Shown: piece by piece, positions 7,966-18,627 of the stretch
Layout: each line of letters opens with the position of its first letter
Numbering within the stretch: the first letter of the stretch is position 1
Assembly: GCA_958405565.1 (NCBI GenBank)
Contig: CATYEN010000006.1
Location: 14,128-78,127, forward strand
Reading direction: 5' to 3'
DNA: 64,000 nucleotides
DNA from: an uncultured Collinsella sp.
GTDB lineage: Bacteria; Actinomycetota; Coriobacteriia; Coriobacteriales; Coriobacteriaceae
Position numbers and translations under genes: made by a program
The notes under the pieces: generated by a model
Seen by the model: the letters and a program-made list of their open reading frames with translations, nothing else
The model's database searches: none
Told to the model about the DNA's origin: nothing

Positions 7966-10062
7966 ATGGCAGACGCTAAGGATTTCCTGTTTGAGATCGG
8001 TACGGAGGAAATGCCCTCCGCACCGCTGAACAATGCCGTCAAGCAGCTTGGCACCATGATCGCCAAGGGTCTCGACGAGGCCGGTCTGGCCCACGGCGAG
8101 GTCCGCGTGATCTCGAGCCCGCGTCGCCTGGCTGCGCTCGTTGCCGACGTCGCCACCGCGACCGATGAGGTTCACGAGGTCAAGCGTGGCCCTGCGGCCA
8201 ACATCGCCTTCGACGTTGACGGTAACGCCACCAAGGCCGCCCAGGGCTTCGCCCGCAAGTGCGGTGTGGCTGCCGAGGATCTGGTCCGTCGCGAGGACAC
8301 CGACGGCCGTGAGTATGTCTTTGCCGAGAAGAACATTCCTTCCGCTCCGGCTACTCCGATCCTGACGGCCCTGTGCGAGAAGACCATCGCCGGCCTGCAG
8401 TGGCCCAACTACCGTAGTCAGCGCTGGGGCCACGAGCACGCCACCTTCGTGCGCCCGGTCCGCTGGATCTGCTGCCTTTTGGGCGAGGAAGTTGTGCCCG
8501 TGTCGTTTGCCGACGTGACGAGCGGCAACACCACGCGCGGCCATCGCGTGCTTGGCCCCGGTGACCACGTTGTCGCTAGCCCCGCCGCCTACGAGCAGGT
8601 GCTCGAGGACGCCGGCGTGCTTTCTGCCGAGCGCCGTCGCGAGGCAATTCTCGCCGGTATCGCCGAGGTCGAGGCCGCCCGTCCCGGCTGCCATGTCGAT
8701 ACGCCCAAGAAGGTCTTCGAGGAGGTCATCAACCTCTGCGAGTGGCCGACGGTGCTCGTCGGTACCTTCGATGAGGAGTTCCTCAAGGTCCCGCACGAGA
8801 TCATCTGCGAGTCCATGCTCACCAACCAGCGCTACTTCCCGATCTATGACGGCGAGGGCAAGCTGACGCGTGAGTTCGTGGTCGTCTCCAACAGCAAGCC
8901 CGAGAACGCCGAGCGCGTGATCGACGGTAACGAGCGCGTCGTGCGCGCCCGTCTGGACGACGCTAAGTTCTTCTACGAGGAGGACCTGAAGATCTCCCTC
9001 GACGAGTTCCGTGAGCGTCTGTCCAAGGTCGCCTTCCAGGAGAAGCTCGGCAGCGTGCTCGCCAAGTCCGAGCGCATCGAGCAGCTCGCGCTCGCTATTG
9101 CCCGCGAGGCTCATCTGGGCGCCCATCTTGCCGCCGACGCTGCTCGCGCCGCGCACCTGTGCAAGGCAGACCTGGTGTCCAACGCCGTCGTCGAGTTCAC
9201 GAGCCAACAGGGCGTGATGGGCGGTTACTACGCCACCGCGATGGGGGAGAACGACGAGGTCGCTCATGCTATTCGCGATCACTATCGTCCCCGCTTTGCC
9301 GGTGACGAGCTGCCCGAGGGCACCGCTGGCTGCATCGTGGCCTGCGCCGACAAGCTCGATACCATCGCCGGCATCTTTGCCATCGGCGAGCCCCCGACCG
9401 GCTCCTCCGACCCCTACGCGCTGCGTCGTGCCGCTATCGGCATCATCAACATCCTGCGCGACCGTCTGCCGATCGACCCCACGTCGCTGATTGACTTTGC
9501 TCTGCAGCTTTACAGCGAGCAGGGCATTGAGTTCGACGCCGCCGAGGTCGCCCAGCAGGTTCGTGACTTCTTCCATGGCCGCCTGGTGAGCATGGCCCGC
9601 GACGAAAAGATCCCGGCCGATACCGTTGCCGCCGTCTCTGCGGTGCACATTATCGCCCCGTCCGTCTTCTTCGCCCGCTGCGCCGCCCTCGACGAGGCCC
9701 GCAAGAATGATGCCGAGACCTTTGACAACTTGGCTACCGCCTATGCCCGTGCCGCGCACATCTCCAAGCCCGAGCTGGGTGCGGAGTATGACCGCAGCCT
9801 GATGGGCGAGGTCGAGCTCGCGCTCGCCGACGCCTCCGAGGCTGCTCAGACCGCTGTCGATGCCGCCCTTGCTGCCGAGGACTACCCGGCCGCATTTGCC
9901 GCCCTCGCCGCCCTGCGCGCGCCCATCGACCGTTTCTTCGATGAGGTCATGGTCATGGACAAGGACGAGCAGCTTCGCGATAATCGCCTTAAGCTGCTCA
10001 ACCGCTTCGAGGCCGTTTTCTCTGGCATCGCCAACATCGGTGAGCTTGCCCGCAAAAAGTAA
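7966..10062 (+). CDS. glyS: Glycine--tRNA ligase beta subunit
   Basis: Binds tRNA-Gly and supports the alpha subunit. The N terminus DFLFEIGTEEMPSAPL and the internal WGHEHATFVRPVRWI are family landmarks. An HD-like central part (AAHLCKADLVSNAVVEFTSQQGVMGGYYA) and a C-terminal anticodon-binding domain ending FFDEVMVMDKDEQLRDNRLKLL follow. 698 residues is normal. It sits 3 bp after glyQ and is surely co-transcribed. Confidence 0.97.
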   Translation: MADAKDFLFEIGTEEMPSAPLNNAVKQLGTMIAKGLDEAGLAHGEVRVISSPRRLAALVADVATATDEVHEVKRGPAANIAFDVDGNATKAAQGFARKCGVAAEDLVRREDTDGREYVFAEKNIPSAPATPILTALCEKTIAGLQWPNYRSQRWGHEHATFVRPVRWICCLLGEEVVPVSFADVTSGNTTRGHRVLGPGDHVVASPAAYEQVLEDAGVLSAERRREAILAGIAEVEAARPGCHVDTPKKVFEEVINLCEWPTVLVGTFDEEFLKVPHEIICESMLTNQRYFPIYDGEGKLTREFVVVSNSKPENAERVIDGNERVVRARLDDAKFFYEEDLKISLDEFRERLSKVAFQEKLGSVLAKSERIEQLALAIAREAHLGAHLAADAARAAHLCKADLVSNAVVEFTSQQGVMGGYYATAMGENDEVAHAIRDHYRPRFAGDELPEGTAGCIVACADKLDTIAGIFAIGEPPTGSSDPYALRRAAIGIINILRDRLPIDPTSLIDFALQLYSEQGIEFDAAEVAQQVRDFFHGRLVSMARDEKIPADTVAAVSAVHIIAPSVFFARCAALDEARKNDAETFDNLATAYARAAHISKPELGAEYDRSLMGEVELALADASEAAQTAVDAALAAEDYPAAFAALAALRAPIDRFFDEVMVMDKDEQLRDNRLKLLNRFEAVFSGIANIGELARKK

Positions 10063-10096
10063 GCCAGCTTGCGCATAAGCGCAAAAGGAGCCCCGC

Positions 10097-10972
10097 ATGG
10101 ATTGCCCGGTCACCGCTCGTCCCACCGTTATCGTTATCTCCGACTCGCTCGGTGATACCGCTTGTGAGGTGGTGCTTGCGGCGTCCGGGCAATTTGATGA
10201 AGGGGCTTTTCGCGTTTTACGCCTGCCTAAGGTGACCTCCGTGGAGCAGGTCAAGTCATTTGTGGGGCCGCGCGTCGATGCGGACCATCGCGATATCGCC
10301 GTGTTCCATACCATCGTCGACCCGGCCCTTCGTGCTCGCGTGCTCGATTACCTGGGTATGCTGCATATCCGTTCGGTCGACCTGATCGGTCCGACGCTCG
10401 CCGTGTTGTCGTCGCTCATCGGTGTGCCGCCCAAGGGCGTTGCGGGCGTGATTCACAAGACCGACGATCGCTATTTCCATCGCATTGAGGCTATGGAGTA
10501 TTTCGTTGAGCACGATGACGGTCGTGGTTGTGACGATCTGTCGAGTGCCGATATCGTGCTGCTGGGTGTGTCGCGTACATCCAAGACGCCGCTGTCGATG
10601 TATTTAGCCTATCAGGGCTACAAGGTCGCCAATGTCCCACTGGCGCATGGCATGGAGCCGCCCAAGTCGATTTACGAGGTCGACCCGTTGCGCCTGTTCG
10701 GCCTGATTTCGACCGTCGACGTGATTTCCGAGATTCGCGATAGCCGTCTGGGCGATGACTACGCCCGCGCCGTCGCAGGCTCCTATGCCGAGCCCGAGAG
10801 CGTGCGCAGCGAGCTTGAGGAAGCTCGCGCCCTCATGAAGCGCCTGGGCTGCTTTGTAGTGCGTACCGACGGCAAAGCCATCGAGGAAAGCGCTGCCGAG
10901 ATCATTGCTCACCTCGAAGAGATTCAAGAGGCAAGAGCCCGCCGTGCCGCCCGCCGCGCTCAACAAAAGTAG
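10097..10972 (+). CDS. ppsR: Pyruvate, phosphate dikinase regulatory protein
   Basis: DUF299-family bifunctional kinase/pyrophosphorylase (PDRP1-like). Studied members switch PPDK off by ADP-dependent phosphorylation of an active-site Thr and on again by phosphate-dependent removal. The P-loop-like GVSRTSKTPLSMYLA (about residues 154-168) is the family hallmark, and the N-terminal VISDSLGDTACEV is conserved. 291 residues. ATG 10097 follows AAAAGGAG. Its presumed target ppdK starts 326 bp downstream, which supports the PPDK rather than PEP-synthase version. Confidence 0.93.
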   Translation: MDCPVTARPTVIVISDSLGDTACEVVLAASGQFDEGAFRVLRLPKVTSVEQVKSFVGPRVDADHRDIAVFHTIVDPALRARVLDYLGMLHIRSVDLIGPTLAVLSSLIGVPPKGVAGVIHKTDDRYFHRIEAMEYFVEHDDGRGCDDLSSADIVLLGVSRTSKTPLSMYLAYQGYKVANVPLAHGMEPPKSIYEVDPLRLFGLISTVDVISEIRDSRLGDDYARAVAGSYAEPESVRSELEEARALMKRLGCFVVRTDGKAIEESAAEIIAHLEEIQEARARRAARRAQQK

Positions 10973-11034
10973 CTCACTTGGGACAAGGTTGTTTGGGTAG
11001 CTAATTTGGGACGGGGCTCTTTTAGCTACCCAAA
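10973..11034. repeat. REP-like intergenic repeat pair with hairpin
   Basis: Two related units lie side by side just after ppsR: one beginning agctcacTTGGGAC (from 10973) and one agctaattTGGGACGGGGCT (from 10999). Together they form a perfect 12-bp stem, 10992-11003 with 11023-11034 (TTTGGGTAGCTA), around a 19-nt loop. The second unit matches the copy at 2948-2976. The hairpin may also act as a weak terminator for ppsR, though no U-tract follows. Confidence 0.55.
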
Positions 11035-11298
11035 GAGAATACTTGGAAATAATGCTGATAAATGGTAAAGCGATTTAGCAAAAACATCGCATCCTACCTG
11101 CATTTTCCTTGTAGTGGTATCTTCATAAGGTAACCACCTTTACCTACCGTTTACCGCCGGTTTTAGCACGTTTACCAAACCGCGCACCCTCTGCTCAAGC
11201 CTGTCCAAAACCCGCCGTATAGTTCCCTCACGGCCCGCATCCGGTGGGTCGATTCGTTACCACGGTCGTGTGCGAGAGCGCATGGAAGGGGAAGTATC
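11035..11298. other. Intergenic region upstream of ppdK
   Basis: No gene is seen here; it completes the 326-bp gap after ppsR. The left part is AT-rich (11040-11150). A TATAGT sequence at 11218-11223 could be a -10 box for ppdK but has no good -35. An AAGGGG Shine-Dalgarno stands just ahead of the ppdK start. Confidence 0.4.
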
Positions 11299-14049
<2,751 letters not shown>

Positions 14050-14087
14050 CCCCCTGCGCATCGACGCCTAGCGTAGTCCCCCTTCAT

Positions 14088-14121
14088 ACCGCCCGTCTCT
14101 TTCGTGAGGCGGGCGGTTATC
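14088..14121 (+). terminator. Probable terminator after ppdK
   Basis: A 12-bp stem with one wobble pair, 14088-14099 with 14106-14117 (ACCGCCCG/CGGGCGGT core), 39 bp after the ppdK stop. The U-tract is weak (TTAT). Confidence 0.55.
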
Positions 14122-14162
14122 ATGTGCGGGTTTTGTCTTTTTGTCTGCGTAAAAAATTGTTC

Positions 14163-14190
14163 TTGCAGCAGAAACCCGCGCGTGTATACT
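14163..14190 (+). promoter_or_regulatory. Sigma-A-like promoter for rplS
   Basis: TTGCAG (14163-14168), a 16-bp spacer and TATACT (14185-14190), 70 bp upstream of the rplS start. Confidence 0.6.
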
Positions 14191-14259
14191 CGAATACGTT
14201 TGTTCAACTACGTGCCGGCCAGGGTGGTACGGCACCTCTAGAAGAGTAAGGAATTGCAC

Positions 14260-14601
14260 ATGGATTACATCCGCGCAATCGAGCGTCAGCAGATCCGCGA
14301 GGACATTCCTCAGGTTCGCGTCGCCGACAACGTCAAGGTTCACTACCGCATTAAGGAAGGCGACCGCGAGCGCATCCAGGTCTTCCAGGGCGACGTCATC
14401 CGCATGGCCGGCGCCGGTGCCCGCGAGACCTTCACCGTCCGCAAGATGTCCTTCGGTGTCGGTGTTGAGCGTACCTTCCCGCTTCACAGCCCCAAGATCG
14501 CCAAGCTCGAGGTCGTTCGTCATGGTCGCGTCCGTCGCGCCAAGCTGTACTACCTCCGCGACAAGGTGGGCAAGGCTGCTCGCATCCCCGAGAAGCGCTA
14601 A
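14260..14601 (+). CDS. rplS: 50S ribosomal protein L19
   Basis: Large-subunit protein at the 30S interface. The motif [39 protein letters not shown] is the L19 signature, and the basic end [20 protein letters not shown] is typical. 113 residues. ATG 14260 is chosen over TTG 14254 because AAGGA lies 7 bases ahead of it. It has its own promoter and a strong terminator, so it is transcribed apart from trmD, its usual neighbour. Confidence 0.97.
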   Translation: MDYIRAIERQQIREDIPQVRVADNVKVHYRIKEGDRERIQVFQGDVIRMAGAGARETFTVRKMSFGVGVERTFPLHSPKIAKLEVVRHGRVRRAKLYYLRDKVGKAARIPEKR

Positions 14602-14635
14602 GAAGATCGCAGCGTCTGTCCACTCGTTTGGACAC

Positions 14636-14665
14636 AAGGGTCACCTTCGGGTGGCCCTTCTTTTT
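14636..14665 (+). terminator. Rho-independent terminator after rplS
   Basis: AAGGGTCACC (14636-14645) pairs with GGTGGCCCTT (14650-14659) with one wobble, around a TTCG tetraloop, followed by CTTTTTAT. Confidence 0.9.
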
Positions 14666-14694
14666 ATCTGATTTGCATGCAAGGAGGGTCTGGT

Positions 14695-15483
14695 ATGGCC
14701 AATATGACGAGCTCGGTTTCGGCATCGCAGGTTGCCGGTGAGTTGGCGAGCGCTACGTTTGAGGAGATTCCCGCCCTCGTAGAGCATTATCGCGAGGACC
14801 CGCGCCAGCAGGTGATCAAGGCTTGTGAGCGCGCCCTCAAACGCCATGCCAAAGAGCTTGCCGAGCGCGAGCGCGTCAATGACATGTACGAGCTTATGCA
14901 TGAGCTTGGCGGCGATGGGGTGGTCGTTGGTGTCGACGAGGTGGGTCGCGGATCGGTGGCCGGCCCTTTGACGGTATGCGCCGTCTGTCTTCCTATGGAG
15001 CCGCGCGTCTGGGGTATCAACGATTCAAAAAAGCTCACGCCCGCGCGCCGCGAGTTGCTCTCAGTGAAGATTGCCGAGGTAGCGACGGCGATCGGTTTTT
15101 GCCATATCGCGCCGAAGGATATCGATGAGATGGGCATGGCCCGTGCTATCCGTGCCGCCGTTGCGGGCGCCGTGGCTGATACGGGACTTGAACCCGACTG
15201 CGTCCTCATGGATGGCAACCCCTTGGGCGCCGTTCCTAACGAGCGCGATGTGGTGAAGGGCGATGCCAAAATCGCCTGCATCGCCGCGGCGTCCATCATG
15301 GCCAAGGTCACGCGTGACGAGATGATGGTCGAGTACGACGCCGAGTATCCCGAGTACCATCTGGCCGAGTCGAAGGGCTACGCGAGCCCCGAGCACATCG
15401 AGGCCATTCGCAAACATGGACTTTGTCCACTGCACCGCGTGAGCTTTTGCGGAAACTTTCTGCAGACTGAGCGCCTTTTCTAG
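14695..15483 (+). CDS. rnhB: Ribonuclease HII
   Basis: Removes RNA from RNA/DNA hybrids and single ribonucleotides from DNA. The catalytic motif GVDEVGRGSVAGPL, the later DSKKLTPARR, and the Asp in CVLMDGNPLG with AAASIMAKVTRDEMM are the RNase HII active-site set. 262 residues include about 70 N-terminal residues ahead of the catalytic core, as in the Bacillus type. ATG 14695 has AAGGAGGG ahead; ATG 14677 in frame has none. Followed by a strong terminator. Confidence 0.95.
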   Translation: MANMTSSVSASQVAGELASATFEEIPALVEHYREDPRQQVIKACERALKRHAKELAERERVNDMYELMHELGGDGVVVGVDEVGRGSVAGPLTVCAVCLPMEPRVWGINDSKKLTPARRELLSVKIAEVATAIGFCHIAPKDIDEMGMARAIRAAVAGAVADTGLEPDCVLMDGNPLGAVPNERDVVKGDAKIACIAAASIMAKVTRDEMMVEYDAEYPEYHLAESKGYASPEHIEAIRKHGLCPLHRVSFCGNFLQTERLF

Positions 15484-15532
15484 GTTAATTGTGGAGACAG
15501 GGACCTCTGGGGTTTTATAAACCTGCTGGTAG

Positions 15533-15574
15533 CGGGCCGTATGCAACACCATTGCTGCGTACGGCCCGTTTTTT
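15533..15574 (+). terminator. Rho-independent terminator after rnhB
   Basis: CGGGCCGTA (15533-15541) pairs with TACGGCCCG (15560-15568), followed by six T. It separates rnhB from the yraN-comM-dprA unit. Confidence 0.9.
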
Positions 15575-15581
15575 GACGGCA

Positions 15582-15601
15582 TTTGGTCAGCTTTTGGTTT
15601 G
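15582..15601 (+). promoter_or_regulatory. Putative competence-operon box, copy 1
   Basis: The 20-bp sequence TTTGGTCAGCTTTTGGTTTG is identical to one at 44920-44939. It holds two TTTGGT units with an 11-bp period. Its end lies 71 bp ahead of the yraN start codon; the second copy lies 75 bp ahead of comEA. The identity is seen; a regulatory role is inferred. Confidence 0.55.
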
Positions 15602-15672
15602 CTTCCGGTACTTACCCGCATGAAAGGCGCCCTCATCATCGGGGCAATGCAGCGTGCGGGAAAGGAGACCCC

Positions 15673-16158
15673 ATGAGTGTCGCAAGCAAAAAGAGCAAGA
15701 CGCAGCAGCTCAAGGAGCGTTGGGAAAACGGCGAGCTCGACTGCGGGGCGATGACGCCCGAGTTTATCAAGGGGCTCAGTCCCCGCGAGCTGGGCATGCT
15801 GGGTGAGCTGATCACCATCGACTACTTTAACGAGCGCGGCTACACCTTGCTGGAGCAGGGTTATCGTTGCACTGAGGGCGAGGCCGATCTGGTGCTGCTC
15901 GATGAACTCGACGATGTCGTGGTGATGGCCGAGGTCAAGACCAGACGCGTTGCATTGGATTGCAGCACGCGGGTCTTTCCCGAGGAAGCCGTGGACGCTC
16001 AAAAGCAACGCCGCTACCGCCGCATCGCAAGTTGCTACCTCATGGAGCATTATCCGCTCAAGGCGATTCGCTTCGATGCCGTGGGTGTCACCATTCGTGG
16101 CGGGCATATCGCCGAGATCGAGCATCAGTACAACGCGTTCGATTGGCAGGTGTCGTGA
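15673..16158 (+). CDS. YraN/UPF0102 family endonuclease-like protein
   Basis: Short restriction-endonuclease-fold protein of the UPF0102 (YraN) family, function not settled. The nuclease-like core is visible as GELITIDYFNERGYTLLEQGYRC, GEADLVLLDELDDVVVMAEVKTRR, which keeps the D...ExK pattern, followed by KQRRYRRIASCYL. 161 residues including about 40 extra at the N terminus. ATG 15673 has AAAGGAG 5 bases ahead. Its stop overlaps the comM start (ATGA-type), so it is coupled to two DNA-uptake genes. Confidence 0.88.
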   Translation: MSVASKKSKTQQLKERWENGELDCGAMTPEFIKGLSPRELGMLGELITIDYFNERGYTLLEQGYRCTEGEADLVLLDELDDVVVMAEVKTRRVALDCSTRVFPEEAVDAQKQRRYRRIASCYLMEHYPLKAIRFDAVGVTIRGGHIAEIEHQYNAFDWQVS

Positions 16159-17681
16159 TGGCGTTCGAGACGTTTGCCGTTCACGCGGCCTGCATCCGCG
16201 GCGTCGAGGCGATTCACGTCACGGTCGAGGTCTCGCTTGCCGGCGGCGTGCCGGGCATCCAGATGCTCGGCATTCCGAGTATGGAGGTGATGGAGTCACG
16301 CGGTCGTATTCGCTGCGCGATGCGCTCCGCCGGGTTCGAGATCCCGCGCTCGGGCATTACGGTCAATCTGGCACCCGGCGATATTCGCAAGACCGGTAGC
16401 GGCTTTGATCTGCCCATCGCCATCGCGGTATTGGCGGCCGATGGTCAGATTCCCCACGACAACCTCGATCGTTGTCTTATTGCTGGTGAGCTTGGCTTGG
16501 ACGGTACGGTGCTTCCTGTCAAGGGCGAGGTGGCGTTTCAGCTGCTGGCTCGCGACATGGGGCTGTCCTTTATCGCCGGCAGGTCCGATCAGCATGTGCC
16601 GCTTGCGGGCGTGGATTGCGGCTTTATCGATCATTTGTCTCAGCTTGCTCATGGTATGGGCGATGCCGCGCGGCACTACTTGGATTCTGAGGGCGTCGAG
16701 GCGACCTTTGAGCCCGAGCTCGACTATGCCGACGTACTGGGGCAGGAAGTCGCTAAACGCGGCATGGCGCTGGCGGCAGCGGGTGAGCTCGGTTTGCTTA
16801 TGATCGGGTCCCCGGGATCGGGTAAGACGATGCTCGCCCGTCGTATGACCGGCATCCTGCCCGAGCTTTCTGTTGAGGACCAGCAGGAGGCGCTGTGCAT
16901 CCATTCGGTCTTGGGCGAGAACATCGATGGCTTATTGGCGGGGCACCGGCCCTTCCGCAGTCCCCATCACAGCATTTCAACGGCTGGCCTCATTGGCGGA
17001 GGACGCCCGGTGCATCCGGGTGAGATCAGCCTGGCTCATGGCGGCGTGCTCTTTTTGGACGAGCTTGCCGAGTTTCCCACGGGTGTGCTGCAGACGCTGC
17101 GTCAGCCCATCGAGCGCGGCTATGTGAGGATCGTGCGTGTCGACGGGGCCTTTACCTTCCCGTCGCGCTTTCAGCTGCTGGCTGCGAGTAATCCCTGCCC
17201 CTGCGGCTTTTTGGGCGACCGTGAGGTGCCATGCCGCTGTTCGGCATCGATGGTCGAGCGCTATCGGTCTAAATTGCGCGGTCCTTTGGCCGACCGTATC
17301 GACATGATGATCGATGTGACCCGTCCCGACCCCCAGGTGATTATCGAGGGAGCGGAGGGTATGTCGTCTGCCGAGTTGCGTGACTACGTTGTGCGCGGTC
17401 GCGCCTTTCGCGCCTGGCGCGAGTCCCGTATGGACGATGCGGATGCCGAGGCCGAGGATGATGAGACGCGGTCCATTGACGGCGTCGTATCGACCTTTGA
17501 GCTCGATGATGCGGCGGAGAAGTGTGTGCTCGGCCTGTCGAAGCGCACGCATCTCACGGGCCGCGGCATCGTGCGCCTGGTTCGCATTGCGCGTACGATC
17601 GCAGATGTCGCCGAGAGCGAGCAAGTGACGCAGGACCACGTGCTCGAGGCGGCGATGTATCAGGGAAGGAGGGACCAATGA
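16158..17681 (+). CDS. comM: ComM/YifB family Mg-chelatase-like AAA+ ATPase
   Basis: ComM-type hexameric helicase; in naturally competent bacteria it extends branch migration of incoming DNA after RecA loading. About 507 residues: N-terminal Lon-protease-like S5 domain (VEVSLAGGVPGIQMLGIPS), Walker A IGSPGSGKTMLARRM, the Mg-chelatase box FRSPHHSISTAGLIGGG, Walker B VLFLDELAEF, a Cys-rich NPCPCGFLGDREVPCRC segment, and a C-terminal lid. ATG 16158 overlaps the yraN stop, and the end overlaps the dprA start. Confidence 0.95.
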   Translation: MAFETFAVHAACIRGVEAIHVTVEVSLAGGVPGIQMLGIPSMEVMESRGRIRCAMRSAGFEIPRSGITVNLAPGDIRKTGSGFDLPIAIAVLAADGQIPHDNLDRCLIAGELGLDGTVLPVKGEVAFQLLARDMGLSFIAGRSDQHVPLAGVDCGFIDHLSQLAHGMGDAARHYLDSEGVEATFEPELDYADVLGQEVAKRGMALAAAGELGLLMIGSPGSGKTMLARRMTGILPELSVEDQQEALCIHSVLGENIDGLLAGHRPFRSPHHSISTAGLIGGGRPVHPGEISLAHGGVLFLDELAEFPTGVLQTLRQPIERGYVRIVRVDGAFTFPSRFQLLAASNPCPCGFLGDREVPCRCSASMVERYRSKLRGPLADRIDMMIDVTRPDPQVIIEGAEGMSSAELRDYVVRGRAFRAWRESRMDDADAEAEDDETRSIDGVVSTFELDDAAEKCVLGLSKRTHLTGRGIVRLVRIARTIADVAESEQVTQDHVLEAAMYQGRRDQ

Positions 17682-18613
17682 TGGCCGAGGGGACCTTTGA
17701 GCTGCATCCAGGTGATGCGTTGTATCCCGAGACTGTTTTGGAGCTTTCTGATGTACCCCAGACGCTCTATGTGCGCGGCAACCCCGAGGTGCTTTCGACG
17801 CCCGCGCTCTCCATAATCGGCGCGCGCAAGGCCTCTCCGTATGGTCTTGCCGTGGCAGAGCTTGCGGCAAAGGTTGCGGTCGACGCGGGCGTGACGGTAG
17901 TTTCGGGCGGCGCGGTCGGTTGTGACCAGGCCTCGGGTTGGGCTGCGGTCAACGCTGGCGGCAAACACGTCGTGGTGCTGGGGACGGGCGCCGACGTGGT
18001 CTATCCGCGCTCGAGCGCGGGGCTTATTATGCGCACGCTCGATACGGGTGGCGCGGTCGTGTCGATTTCTCCGTGGGGCATGGGTCCGCGCAAGTTTGCC
18101 TTTCCGCGCCGCAATCGCGTGATCGCGGCCCTGTCGCAAGCCCTCTTTGTATCCGAGGCGGGTATGCCTTCCGGGACGTTTTCTACAGCCGAGGCTGCTA
18201 TGGATTTGGGGCGAGAACTTCTTGCTGTGCCGGGGTCGATCCTATCGCCCGAGTCGCGTGGCACGAATTACCTCATTGCGAACGGTGCCTGCTGCATCAT
18301 CGACGAGGAATCTATCGAGATGGCTATCTCACGCATCTACGGCACCCTGCGCTACTCGCGCCCCGATGCTCCCGGCATTGCCGACCTGGATCAAACGCAG
18401 CAGACCGTGATGCATGCGCTCATCGCCTCTCCGCTCAAGGTCGACGACATCGCGGCGCTCGTCTCGCTCGATGCCGTCGGCGTACTTAAGCTCCTGGGCT
18501 CGCTTGAGTTCGAGGGTCTTATCGAGCGCATGATGGATGGAAGGTATGCGCCCTCCAAGTTTGCCCTTCACGCCCAGACACCCTTCGGTCACAATGGAAA
18601 ACGTGTCAATTAG
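17678..18613 (+). CDS. dprA: DNA-processing protein DprA
   Basis: Loads RecA on incoming single-stranded DNA during transformation. About 311 residues. The Rossmann-like core is clear: ALSIIGARKASPYG, VVSGGAVGCDQASGWAAV, VVVLGTGADVVYPRSS, FPRRNRVIAALSQALFVSEA and AVPGSILSPESRGTNYLIANGA. A C-terminal DML1-type winged helix follows (HALIASPLKVDDIAALVSLD). The start is ATG 17678 or the adjacent ATG 17681, behind GGAAGGAGGG and overlapping the comM stop. topA, often next in Gram-positives, is absent here. Confidence 0.95.
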   Translation: MMAEGTFELHPGDALYPETVLELSDVPQTLYVRGNPEVLSTPALSIIGARKASPYGLAVAELAAKVAVDAGVTVVSGGAVGCDQASGWAAVNAGGKHVVVLGTGADVVYPRSSAGLIMRTLDTGGAVVSISPWGMGPRKFAFPRRNRVIAALSQALFVSEAGMPSGTFSTAEAAMDLGRELLAVPGSILSPESRGTNYLIANGACCIIDEESIEMAISRIYGTLRYSRPDAPGIADLDQTQQTVMHALIASPLKVDDIAALVSLDAVGVLKLLGSLEFEGLIERMMDGRYAPSKFALHAQTPFGHNGKRVN

Positions 18614-18627
18614 AAAGGTGTTTGCAG

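Noticed and set aside
7315..10314. Very long open frame antisense to glyQ-glyS
   Set aside because: It mirrors the strong third-position G/C bias of the real genes, has low-complexity Leu/Gly/Val/Asp content, no family motifs and no sensible start.
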